Assembly: GCA_003499925.1 (NCBI GenBank)
Contig: DNRQ01000189.1
Location: 239-8,339, forward strand
Source: Geobacter sp.
GTDB lineage: Bacteria; Desulfobacterota; Desulfuromonadia; Geobacterales; Geobacteraceae
Length of the DNA stretch: 8,101 nucleotides
Direction of reading: 5' to 3'
Numbering within the stretch: the stretch's first letter is position 1; each line of letters opens with the position of its first letter. Of this stretch, positions 1 through 6,280 are shown one piece after another. The position numbers and the translations under genes are program-made. The notes below the pieces were generated by a model. It saw only the letters and a program-made list of their open reading frames with translations, was not told the DNA's origin and did not search any database.

Positions 1-828
1 GTCGTCGACAAAGCCGGTGACCTTGGTGCCGGGATCGTGCTCTGCCAGCTGCAGGAGCTGCTCGGGCGGCCCGAATCCCGCGATCACGAATTCGGCGCCG
101 GGAAACTCGCGCCGTACCAGCGGCAGCACCAGGCGGTGAAACCAGAGCGCTGCCGCCACGTTTTCCGGCCGGTACTTGTAGGAGGCGAGGAACAGCAGCC
201 GCTGCTCAACCCGCGGGTAACGGGTCGGCTTCAGGTCGAGTCCGGCTGGAATCGGGACGGTGACAACGGGAACGGCGGGGGAGAGGAGGAGCAGATAGCG
301 CCGGTCGAATTCCGAGAGGGTGAAGACCCGGTCGAAGCGCGACATGATCCATTTCTCGGCGGCGCGCACCACCTGAAACCTGGCAAACTGCAACGGGCGC
401 TGCAGGCCGCGGCTGCGCTGAAAGGCCCGCTCGGCGGGCTTGGTTATCACGTCGTGGGCGTCCAGTACCATGGGGGTCTTGCCCCGGAAGATCAGGATGG
501 CCGTCTCCACCCACTCAACCTGCACCAGATCGTAATCCCCCTCCCTGATCAGCCGGTTCGCGAAGCGGCTGAAGGCCAGATAGTTGGCGATAAGGCGCAG
601 TCTCCCGGCCAGATTCCTCTTCACGACCTGCGGATAGCTGAAAGGGTGGACTCGCGCACAGAAAGGGGCGAGCCCGGAAATACAGGGGAGCTCGCCCTCC
701 TCGACCCTGGTGGCGAGGTGGATCTCGTGATGAGGCGAGAGGCGGCGCAGGAGCTCGTAGACGTAACGGCCGCCCGCGTGGTAGGCTTTCTCCTGGGGCA
801 GGAAAAGCGAGACGAAGAGGATTTTCAT
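1..828 (-). CDS. Glycosyltransferase family 4, GT-B fold (3' end outside window)
   Basis: The reading frame runs open from an ATG at 828 to the window edge, giving 276 residues without a stop. The start MKILFVSLFLPQE is a typical GT-B first beta strand, followed by the nucleotide-sugar transferase loop AGGRYVYELL at residues 18-27. A second-domain signature follows: LFLASYKYRPENVAAALWF (about 212-230), VLPLVRREFPGAEFVIAGFGPP (about 234-255) and VTGFVDD at the cut edge. This order is characteristic of GT4 enzymes, which move a sugar from an activated donor onto a polysaccharide, lipid or protein acceptor at the cytoplasmic membrane face. The donor-binding E-x7-E region lies beyond the edge, and donor and acceptor cannot be told. 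No Shine-Dalgarno sequence is visible and an in-frame TAA lies 22-24 bases upstream, so 828 is the only sensible start. Family call firm; specificity unknown. Confidence 0.88.
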   Translation of the reverse strand, partial: MKILFVSLFLPQEKAYHAGGRYVYELLRRLSPHHEIHLATRVEEGELPCISGLAPFCARVHPFSYPQVVKRNLAGRLRLIANYLAFSRFANRLIREGDYDLVQVEWVETAILIFRGKTPMVLDAHDVITKPAERAFQRSRGLQRPLQFARFQVVRAAEKWIMSRFDRVFTLSEFDRRYLLLLSPAVPVVTVPIPAGLDLKPTRYPRVEQRLLFLASYKYRPENVAAALWFHRLVLPLVRREFPGAEFVIAGFGPPEQLLQLAEHDPGTKVTGFVDD

Positions 829-899
829 GGCACCATGTCGTTCATAGCATTAAAATATAGGTATGGAGCTCAGCTGGAATCTGCTTTCGCTGCAGAGTA

Positions 900-960
900 C
901 CCCGATCAGGGCCGCATTGGCAAAGACAAAATTCGCCTCGCCTGCTTTGAGTGATCGGGG
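900..960. repeat. Perfect 9-bp inverted repeat with 43-bp centre
   Basis: CCCCGATCA (900-908) and TGATCGGGG (952-960) are exact reverse complements. They lie between the divergent glycosyltransferase and small-protein genes, upstream of the promoter at 1002-1030. There is no T-tract on either side, so it does not look like an intrinsic terminator. It could be a paired regulator site or the closing stem of a structured RNA; I match it to no known riboswitch. Confidence 0.5.
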
Positions 961-1001
961 CGGCAACGGGTCCTGCAGGAATCGGATTTTTCCGGCATGC
1001 A

Positions 1002-1030
1002 TTGACTCTCTCGGCCTCTGCTTTTAAAAT
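1002..1030 (+). promoter_or_regulatory. Sigma70-type promoter for the 58-residue gene
   Basis: TTGACT (1002-1007) and TAAAAT (1025-1030) are separated by exactly 17 bp. Each hexamer differs from consensus at one position. A transcript would start near 1037 and leave an untranslated leader of about 65 bases before the ATG at 1103. This is the best promoter match in the window. Confidence 0.72.
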
Positions 1031-1102
1031 GGTTTTATTCATTACGCCACTCTGATATAAGGAGAAGGCAGGACCAAAACCAATCATAAGGGGGAGCGGA
1101 GT

Positions 1103-1279
1103 ATGAATCCCGAAATCGCCAAACTCACACCAGCCCAAAAGTTGATGAAGCAGGCCATACACGAGATAGATGACTATTTCGGCGAGGGTGTCGCCTTCAA
1201 GAACATCGAGTTCCTCGGAAGTTACATTCAGGCTCTGGCCATTCTCGAGCTCAAGGATACGCTTCGCAACAAGCTTTGA
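1103..1279 (+). CDS. Small unrecognised protein, 58 residues
   Basis: An ATG at 1103 opens a 58-residue frame ending in TGA at 1277-1279. It is preceded by AAGGGGGAG (1088-1096), a strong Shine-Dalgarno sequence with about 6 bases spacing, and by a near-consensus promoter at 1002-1030. The protein begins MNPEIAKLTPAQKLMKQAIH and continues with an acidic turn (EIDDYFGEGVAF) and a hydrophobic helix-like stretch (SYIQALAILELKDTLRNKL). It reads as a soluble, two- or three-helix cytoplasmic protein with no signal peptide, no cysteine and no transmembrane segment. I do not recognise the family. The gene is convergent with the histidine kinase, with 43 bases between the stop codons and no obvious terminator there. 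The long minus-strand frame opposite it (842-1306) has no such signals. The coding call rests on promoter, ribosome binding site and sensible composition. Confidence 0.72.
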   Translation: MNPEIAKLTPAQKLMKQAIHEIDDYFGEGVAFKNIEFLGSYIQALAILELKDTLRNKL

Positions 1280-1322
1280 TGGGACCGCCCGCGCAAATCG
1301 CGCCACCTTCCAGGGCTTCCAC

Positions 1323-2897
1323 CTAGCCGCGGCTCTCGTGCTTTGGCAGGGTGAACCAGAAGGTCGCTCCGCCGTCTACCGCGCCTTCGGCCCAAACCCT
1401 GCCGCCGTGCCGCGATATGATGCGCTGCACGATGGCCAGACCGACACCGGTTCCCTCGAACTCGTCGGTCCTGTGCAGACGCTGGAACAGTCCGAACAGC
1501 TTGTTGATGTAGGCGGCATCGAAGCCGACCCCGTTGTCCCTGACGAAGAAGTGGGTTTCATTTTCCCGGTCCAGCGCGCCGATCTCTATCCTGGCAAGGC
1601 TACGCGGCCGGGTGAACTTGATGGCGTTGGCTATCAGGTTGTACACCACCTGACGCAGCATGGCGCAGTCCCCGACGACCGCCGGCAGCGGCGAGATCTC
1701 CCATTCCAGCTTCCTTCCCTTGGCCTCTTCCGTCAGATTCCTGCTGATTTCCTTTACCAGCTGGGTGAGATCCACCTTGGTCTTCATGACCTCGGCGCGA
1801 CCCATCCGGGAGAATGCCAGGAGGTCGTCGATCAGGGTTCCCATCTTCTGCGCCGCTTCCGTGATCACTTGCAGGTAATGGCGGCTCTTGTCGTCGAGCC
1901 CGACCGGCCCCTTGCTGTTCAGCAGGTCCACGAAGCCGATGATGTGGCGCAAGGGAGCGCGCAGGTCGTGCGATACCGAATAGCTGAAAGCCTCCAGTTC
2001 CCTGTTGATCGCGGCCAGTTGGTCGACCTGGTTTTTCAGCGCCAGGTTGAGCTCGAAGATCTTGGCATCGCTTTGTTTTTGCTGCGTTATGTCCCGGATG
2101 ACGGCGAAGGCCCAGGTCCCTTCGTTGGTCTCGATCGGGTTCAGCATGATGTCGACCGGGATCTCCCTGCCGTCCTGGTTGCGGCCGTACAGTTCCAATC
2201 CGATCCCCATCTTGCGTGCGCGCGGGTCCTCGAAATAACTGCGACGGTGCTGACGGTGGCGCTTTTGGTAGCGCTCCGGGATCAGCTGCTCGATGCGTTG
2301 GCCGATCAATTCCTCGCGCATGTAGCCGAACAGTATTTCGGTCTGCTGGTTCACCTTGCGGATCGAGCCATTGCCGTCGACGACCACGACGGCGTCCGGC
2401 GCGGTTTCGAACAGGCGCTCCAGCATGTTGCGGCTCTTCTGCAGCGCCTCCTCCATGCTTCGGCTCTCGGTGACGTCTCGTGCCATCTTCACGAAGCCGA
2501 CCGGCTTCCCTTCTCCGTCCAGAAGCGCGGTGATGGTCACGCTGGCCCAGAAGCGGCTGCCGTCCTTGCGCAGGCGCCACCCCTGCAGGTCCAGGCTCCC
2601 CAGCGCCTTCACGATTTCAAGTTGCCTTTGAGGCGTCCCGGCTTTCACCTCCTCCTTGGGATAGAAGATGGAGAAGTGCTTTCCGATGACCTCTTCGGCG
2701 CGATACCCTTTGATCTGCTCGGCTCCGGCATTCCAGGAGATGATGTGCCCCTGAGGGTCCAGCATCAAGATGGCATACTCTTTAACCTGTTCCACCATCA
2801 TGCGGAACTGCTCATCGGTTGCCCGCAGTGGCGCCTGTTCCTGGACAGTCTCAGCTGCCGGCGCTGCAACCTCCCTGGTCTCATCGCTATTGGCCAT
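1323..2897 (-). CDS. PAS-PAS sensor histidine kinase (orphan)
   Basis: This 524-residue protein is a cytoplasmic two-component sensor kinase. The first PAS domain spans about 28-145 (YAILMLDPQGHIISWNAGAE, then MARDVTESR at its end). The second spans about 157-277 (ETAPDAVVVVDGNGSIRKVN to FAVIRDITQQK). A short coiled-coil linker (278-302) leads to the HisKA dimerisation helix with the H-box SYSVSHDLRAPL, phospho-acceptor His310. The ATPase domain shows the N-box (YNLIANAIKFT, 419-429), G1 box DNGVGFD (454-460) and G2 box GTGVGLAI (482-489), so it should be catalytically intact. There is no signal peptide, transmembrane helix or receiver domain, so it probably senses an internal cue. No response regulator lies beside it. 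The ATG at 2897 has only a weak AGAGGA 13 bases upstream; a later start at Met33 would cut into the first PAS domain. The signal sensed cannot be read. Confidence 0.95.
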   Translation of the reverse strand: MANSDETREVAAPAAETVQEQAPLRATDEQFRMMVEQVKEYAILMLDPQGHIISWNAGAEQIKGYRAEEVIGKHFSIFYPKEEVKAGTPQRQLEIVKALGSLDLQGWRLRKDGSRFWASVTITALLDGEGKPVGFVKMARDVTESRSMEEALQKSRNMLERLFETAPDAVVVVDGNGSIRKVNQQTEILFGYMREELIGQRIEQLIPERYQKRHRQHRRSYFEDPRARKMGIGLELYGRNQDGREIPVDIMLNPIETNEGTWAFAVIRDITQQKQSDAKIFELNLALKNQVDQLAAINRELEAFSYSVSHDLRAPLRHIIGFVDLLNSKGPVGLDDKSRHYLQVITEAAQKMGTLIDDLLAFSRMGRAEVMKTKVDLTQLVKEISRNLTEEAKGRKLEWEISPLPAVVGDCAMLRQVVYNLIANAIKFTRPRSLARIEIGALDRENETHFFVRDNGVGFDAAYINKLFGLFQRLHRTDEFEGTGVGLAIVQRIISRHGGRVWAEGAVDGGATFWFTLPKHESRG

Positions 2898-2952
2898 GAC
2901 TCGTGCTCTATCCTCTGAATTGGTAGTGCCGCTACATCGTTAGTTTGCTATG

Positions 2953-2979
2953 GAGCATCCCGCCAGTTGCAGGATGCTC
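2953..2979 (-). other. 8-bp hairpin in the kinase leader
   Basis: GAGCATCC (2953-2960) and GGATGCTC (2972-2979) are perfect complements around an 11-base loop. If transcription starts just below the TATAAT at 3001-3006, this stem lies in the first part of the kinase 5' leader, about 55 bases from the ATG. It could affect message stability or be a regulator operator. No T-tract follows on either strand. Confidence 0.45.
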
Positions 2980-3000
2980 GGGTATCGGCATTCCTGAGCC

Positions 3001-3028
3001 ATTATATATTTTTTCGGGGGCCTTTACA
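3001..3028 (-). promoter_or_regulatory. Candidate promoter for the histidine kinase
   Basis: On the minus strand a perfect TATAAT occupies 3006 to 3001 in an A/T-rich run. The upstream hexamer TGTAAA (3028-3023) is a poor -35 at 16 bp spacing. Transcription would start near 2994 and leave a leader of roughly 95 bases. The -10 match is strong and the -35 weak, so an activator may be needed. Confidence 0.4.
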
Positions 3029-3035
3029 CCCCCGA
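3014..3035. repeat. 7-bp GC-rich hairpin overlapping the kinase promoter
   Basis: TCGGGGG (3014-3020) and CCCCCGA (3029-3035) pair perfectly around an 8-base loop. The T-run lies before the stem on the plus strand and would be an A-run after it on the minus strand, so this is not a terminator in either direction. It overlaps the -35 region of the kinase promoter, which suits an operator. Confidence 0.4.
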
Positions 3036-3076
3036 TATTCCATCGAGGCGGTGGCAGCCCGAAGTATTGGGTGTTA

Positions 3077-3093
3077 AACTGCTCCAAGCAGTT
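3077..3093. repeat. 6-bp hairpin AACTGC/GCAGTT
   Basis: AACTGC (3077-3082) and GCAGTT (3088-3093) pair perfectly around TCCAA. A further stem, CCGGA/TCCGG, lies at 3126-3140 with a 6-base loop. Both are short enough to occur by chance; they are listed because four stems fall within 190 bp. Confidence 0.3.
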
Positions 3094-3256
3094 CGCTGTG
3101 CGCAACGCGGCATTTCTTCACAAAACCGGAGTTTTATCCGGCGACCGATCATAAGCATCAAGAAATGTGTTACCTTTCTTGCTGAAGGATAGTGTATGAA
3201 GTGGTCCCTATTCCGGCTCTGTTCAGAATGGACCCTCTGCCGCAGGGAGAAACGAA

Positions 3257-3571
3257 ATGGCTGATTTGGACTGGTACCGGCTTTACTCTGACAGCGAGCC
3301 CATAATAGAGAGAGAGTTGTTGAACAAGGTGCTATCAAACGGAGCATATGCTACCTTCGCCCTGGTCCGGCATCAGGGTGAATACAAGGCGATGCTCTAT
3401 GTTAACGGCAAGAGGGTCAACGGTCCTTCCTTGCCGCAGCCGCTGACCACCCCGAAGGATGATGTGACGCATTGGATGGGGAACAAACCTGGTGTGGGAT
3501 TGACCACATCCGAAGCGGAAATGATTATCGATAAAGTCACCGACCGGATCGAACGTGCCCAAAAAACGTGA
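3257..3571 (+). CDS. Unrecognised protein, 104 residues
   Basis: The ATG at 3257 follows AGGGAG (3244-3249) with a 7-base spacer, a good ribosome binding site. The protein starts MADLDWYRLYSDSEPIIERE and continues with a strand-like stretch ATFALVRHQGEYKAMLYVNG (about 32-51), a proline-rich turn (GPSLPQPLTTP, about 57-67) and a C-terminal amphipathic helix (TSEAEMIIDKVTDRIERAQKT, about 84-104). It looks like a small soluble alpha/beta protein with no signal peptide, membrane segment or cysteine. I do not recognise the family. Its TGA (3569-3571) lies inside the first unit of the repeat array that follows, so the repeats abut or supply the stop codon. It is transcribed away from the kinase and towards metE. 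Coding is well supported by the binding site and by an amino-acid composition unlike the frames opposite. Confidence 0.8.
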   Translation: MADLDWYRLYSDSEPIIERELLNKVLSNGAYATFALVRHQGEYKAMLYVNGKRVNGPSLPQPLTTPKDDVTHWMGNKPGVGLTTSEAEMIIDKVTDRIERAQKT

Positions 3572-3692
3572 AGGGTGAAAGGTGAATAAACCGTGAAAGG
3601 TGAATAAACCGTGAAAGGTGAATAAACCGTGAAAGGTGAATAAACCGTGAAAGGTGAAAGGTGAAAGGTGAATAAACCGTGAAAGGTGAAGA
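3568..3692. repeat. Left arm of heptamer array: GTGAAAG/GTGAATA units with AACC spacers
   Basis: The stretch is built of 7-bp units of the form GTGAARG or GTGAATA. From 3575 onward the pair GTGAAAG+GTGAATA followed by AACC makes an 18-bp period. This 18-bp unit occurs at 3575-3592, 3593-3610, 3611-3628, 3629-3646 and 3661-3678, with two extra GTGAAAG units at 3647-3660. The arm ends with GTGAAAG+GTGAAGA (3679-3692). It begins inside the stop codon of the 104-residue gene. Frames seen through it are artefacts with six-residue periodicity. Confidence 0.95.
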
Positions 3693-3698
3693 GATTTT

Positions 3699-3768
3699 TT
3701 CACCCTTCACCTTTCACCCTTCACCTTTCACCCTTCACCCTTCACCTTTCACCCTTCACCTTTCACGG
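3699..3768. repeat. Right arm of heptamer array: TTCACCC/TTCACCT units
   Basis: Nine uninterrupted 7-bp units, TTCACCC or TTCACCT, run from 3699 to 3761, with a tenth degenerate unit TTCACGG to 3768. The order is C,T,C,T,C,C,T,C,T for the variable last base. The units are the reverse complement of the left-arm units, so the two arms can pair around GAGATTT near 3691-3698. The metE stop codon begins two bases past the arm, at 3771. The arm has no AACC spacers, unlike the left arm. Confidence 0.95.
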
Positions 3769-3770
3769 AT

Positions 3771-6065
3771 TCAAGCATGCATCTCGCGCAGCCTGCGGGC
3801 TGCTGCCATCATGTTGGCAAGTGCGGCCCGGGTCTCTTCCCAGCCCCGGGTCTTCAATCCGCAGTCCGGATTCACCCAGAGCCTCTCCTTTGGTACCGAT
3901 TGCAGCGCGCGCTCAAGCAGCTCCAGCATCTCTTCGCATGAGGGGATGCGCGGCGAATGGATGTCGTAGACCCCCGGGCCGATTTGGTTCGGATACTGGA
4001 AATCCTTGAAGGCTTGCAGTAGCTCCATCTGGGAGCGTGATGTCTCGATGGTGATCACGTCGGCATCCATGGCCGCAATGTTGACGATGATGTCGTTGAA
4101 TTCCGAGTAGCACATGTGGGTGTGGATCTGCGTCTCGTCGCGCACGCTCGAGGTCGCCAGGCGAAAGGAGTCCACAGCCCACTGCAGGTAGGCATCGCGG
4201 TCGCTTCTCCTCAGCGGCAATCCTTCGCGAAAGGCCGGCTCGTCGATCTGGATCGCGGCGAGCCCCCCCTTTTCCAGATCGCTCGCCTCGTCCCTGATCG
4301 CCAGGGCGATCTGCATGGCGGTGTCGCGCCGGGGCTGGTCGTCTCGCACGAAGGACCATTGCAGCATGGTGACCGGGCCGGTCAGCATCCCCTTGACCGG
4401 CTTTCCGGTGAGCGACTGGGCGAACCGGCTCCAGCGCAGGGTCATGGGCCCCTTGCGCTCCACATCTCCGTAGATGACCGGCGGTCTGACGCAGCGCGAG
4501 CCGAAGCTCTGCACCCAGCCGTTTTGCGTGAAACAGCATCCCTCCAACTGCTCCCCGAAATACTGCACCATGTCGTTGCGCTCGAATTCGCCATGCACCA
4601 GCAGGTCCATCCCGATTTCCTCCTGAAAGCGGATCGCCTGCTCTATTTCATGCTCCAAAGCCGCGCAGTATGCCGTTTCACAGAGTTTTCCCCGGCTCAG
4701 CTGGGAACGCAGTTTCCTGATCTGCGCGGTCTGGGGAAAGGAGCCGATGGTGGTCGTGGGAAACAGCGGCAGTTTCAGCGCCTGCTGCTGCTTGCGCTGC
4801 CGGATCGCAAACGGGCTTTCCCGTCGCAGATCTTGCGCCGTCACTGCCTCGACCCGCGCCTTGACCTGCGGCTTGTGTATCAGCGCCGAGCCCCGGCGGC
4901 TTTCGATCACCCCCCTGTTTTCTGCCAGGCGCCGGCCGCGGTCGGCTTGACCCTGCTTCGCGGACAGTGAGGCGATGGCGCTGACCTCATCGAGCTTTTG
5001 GCTGGCAAAGGCAAGCCAGCTCCGGATCTGTACCGGCAATAGCTCCGCATCGTCTTCCATCGTGCAATCGTAGGGGACGTGCAGCAGCGAACAGGAGGGG
5101 GCGACCATCACGCGCTGCTCGCCCAGGGCAGTGACGGCCCGCTCCACGACCCCAAGCGACACCGATAGGTCGTTTCGCCAGATATTGCGGCCATCGACCA
5201 GGCCAAGCGACAGGCTGAGCCCCCGGGGGATGACGGCCAGGAGAGGGTCCAGCTGCTCCGGCGCCCGGACCAGGTCCAGGTGCAAGGCGTGAACGGGGAG
5301 TCCCGCAGCCAGAGTCACGTTGTCCCGAAGAGCCTCGAAATAGGTGGCCAGGATGACCTTCAGCTCCGGGACCGCGTCTCTTATCCGGGCAAAGGCGCAC
5401 CTATAGGCGGCACGCGTCAGGTCGTCGAGATCGAGCGCCAGGAACGGCTCATCGATCTGGACCAGATCGGCGCCCGCTTGGTGAAGCGCTTTCAGCAGGT
5501 CGCTGTAAACCGGCAGGAGGCCTTCCAGCAGCTCCATGCGGTGAAAGCCCGGTTCCTTTTCCTTGCCCAGCAAAAGGTAGCTCACCGGGCCGATCAACAC
5601 AGGCTTGGCCCCGATTCCCAGCGCCTTGGCCTCCGCCAGCTCGCCGATCACCTTGGACGGGTCCGGTCGGAAATTCTGCGCCCGGCTGAACTCGGGGACG
5701 ATATAGTGATAGTTGGTGTCGAACCACTTGGTCATCTCCATGGCGATGATGTCGATGCCGTCCTTTTGGTATCCCCTTGCCATGGCGAAGTAGCGCTCCG
5801 GACCGGCAGCAAGCTGCGCGTAGCGAGGCGGTATGGCTCCAAGGGCCAGCGTCATGTCTAGTATCTGGTCATAAAAGGAAAAATCGTTACAAGGAATGAG
5901 ATCTATGCCAGCCTGCTGCTGAGCCTGCCAATGGGCCTTGCGGAGCTCCATGCCGGCCGCGGCAAGCTCTTCGGCGCCGGATTGTCCCGCCCAGTAGCGC
6001 TCGCAGGCGTTTTTCAGTTCCCGGTGTCTGCCGATGCGCGGATAGCCAAGGTTGTGGGTAAGCAT
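3771..6065 (-). CDS. metE: Cobalamin-independent methionine synthase MetE
   Basis: MetE makes methionine in the cytoplasm by moving a methyl group from 5-methyltetrahydropteroyl-polyglutamate to homocysteine, without B12. The 764-residue product matches the usual family length of about 750-770. The N-terminal folate-binding half starts MLTHNLGYPRIGRHRELK; the catalytic half contains FPTTTIGSFPQT (about 435-446) and IDEPAFREG. All expected zinc ligands are present: His650 and Cys652 in HTHMCYSEFNDI, Glu674 in ITIETSRSQ, and Cys735 in NPDCGLKTRGW. The catalytic-loop motif PGVYDIHSPR (His703) is also intact. A longer in-frame extension to 6116 starts with GTG and has no ribosome binding site. 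GGGGAGG (6077-6071) is five bases before the ATG at 6065, and that start gives the family N-terminus. The gene appears complete and monocistronic: a 317-bp leader lies in front and the heptamer array behind. Confidence 0.98.
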   Translation of the reverse strand: MLTHNLGYPRIGRHRELKNACERYWAGQSGAEELAAAGMELRKAHWQAQQQAGIDLIPCNDFSFYDQILDMTLALGAIPPRYAQLAAGPERYFAMARGYQKDGIDIIAMEMTKWFDTNYHYIVPEFSRAQNFRPDPSKVIGELAEAKALGIGAKPVLIGPVSYLLLGKEKEPGFHRMELLEGLLPVYSDLLKALHQAGADLVQIDEPFLALDLDDLTRAAYRCAFARIRDAVPELKVILATYFEALRDNVTLAAGLPVHALHLDLVRAPEQLDPLLAVIPRGLSLSLGLVDGRNIWRNDLSVSLGVVERAVTALGEQRVMVAPSCSLLHVPYDCTMEDDAELLPVQIRSWLAFASQKLDEVSAIASLSAKQGQADRGRRLAENRGVIESRRGSALIHKPQVKARVEAVTAQDLRRESPFAIRQRKQQQALKLPLFPTTTIGSFPQTAQIRKLRSQLSRGKLCETAYCAALEHEIEQAIRFQEEIGMDLLVHGEFERNDMVQYFGEQLEGCCFTQNGWVQSFGSRCVRPPVIYGDVERKGPMTLRWSRFAQSLTGKPVKGMLTGPVTMLQWSFVRDDQPRRDTAMQIALAIRDEASDLEKGGLAAIQIDEPAFREGLPLRRSDRDAYLQWAVDSFRLATSSVRDETQIHTHMCYSEFNDIIVNIAAMDADVITIETSRSQMELLQAFKDFQYPNQIGPGVYDIHSPRIPSCEEMLELLERALQSVPKERLWVNPDCGLKTRGWEETRAALANMMAAARRLREMHA

Positions 6066-6070
6066 CATTA

Positions 6071-6077
6071 CCTCCCC
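6071..6077 (-). promoter_or_regulatory. Ribosome binding site fixing the metE start
   Basis: GGGGAGG on the minus strand is followed by TAATG and then ATG at 6065. Two ATGs are adjacent (6068 and 6065). The spacing is 2 bases to the first and 5 to the second, so the second is the better start. Confidence 0.75.
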
Positions 6078-6199
6078 GTGCGTCTGAGTGTCGATCCACT
6101 GATCCAGTTGGTTCACCTGTCCCGGCTTTAGCAGCGGTAAATGCGCCGTTCGCCGCCGTCAGCAAATCGATCCTGCAGCACGATTTTGAGCAAGTCCCA

Positions 6200-6227
6200 A
6201 GTGTAGCCGAAGGGTCTGTATTTACAA
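6200..6227 (-). promoter_or_regulatory. Candidate sigma70 promoter for metE
   Basis: On the minus strand TTGTAA (6227-6222) and TACACT (6205-6200) are 16 bp apart, each four of six to consensus. A start near 6193 would give a leader of about 128 bases. The match is moderate and other placements are possible. Confidence 0.35.
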
Positions 6228-6280
6228 CGGGAGCGCGCGAGAGGTGAGGGAGAACGCAGCAGCGGGCTCCGGAAGGGCGA

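Larger units (their letters stand above)
2898..3256. other. Hairpin-rich divergent spacer, 359 bp, no gene
   Basis: This spacer separates the kinase and the 104-residue gene, which point away from each other. I find no convincing protein gene; the frame on the minus strand at 3024-3347 overlaps the real gene and has no support. Besides the kinase promoter it holds four short perfect stems: 2953-2979, 3014-3035, 3077-3093 and 3126-3140. I find no clear sigma70 promoter for the rightward gene. Confidence 0.6.
3568..3768. terminator. Possible bidirectional terminator formed by the facing heptamer arms
   Basis: The arms are complementary and fill the whole gap between two convergent stop codons (3571 and 3771), the usual place for a shared terminator. 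The inner stem is about 12-13 bp, with the variable C/T base giving A-C mismatches in plus-strand RNA but G-U pairs in minus-strand RNA. A T6 run sits at 3695-3700 in the loop region rather than after the stem, so it is not a textbook intrinsic terminator. The role is inferred from position and folding only. Confidence 0.35.

Noticed and set aside
37..954. 305-residue plus-strand frame opposite the glycosyltransferase
   Set aside because: The minus-strand translation is a clear GT4 protein; this frame is its antisense shadow.
842..1306. 154-residue minus-strand frame opposite the 58-residue gene
   Set aside because: No ribosome binding site or promoter, and the opposite strand has strong expression signals and a better composition.
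1170..2918. 582-residue open frame on the plus strand opposite the histidine kinase
   Set aside because: It mirrors the kinase codons in a GC-rich gene, starts out of frame inside the small protein gene, has no ribosome binding site and its translation resembles no protein family.
3001..3035. Intrinsic terminator from the 3014-3035 stem and adjacent T-run
   Set aside because: The T-run precedes the stem on the plus strand and is an A-run after it on the minus strand, which is the wrong order for both directions.
3568..3768. CRISPR array
   Set aside because: Units are 7 or 18 bp, with no unique spacers of about 30 bp and no cas genes.
3335..4009. Frames through the heptamer array encoding FTFHGL- or SPFTLH-type periodic peptides
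   Set aside because: The periodicity is that of the DNA repeat; both frames start or end in real genes out of frame and lack ribosome binding sites.
4116..4970. 284-residue plus-strand frame inside metE
   Set aside because: Antisense to intact metE, with no family resemblance.
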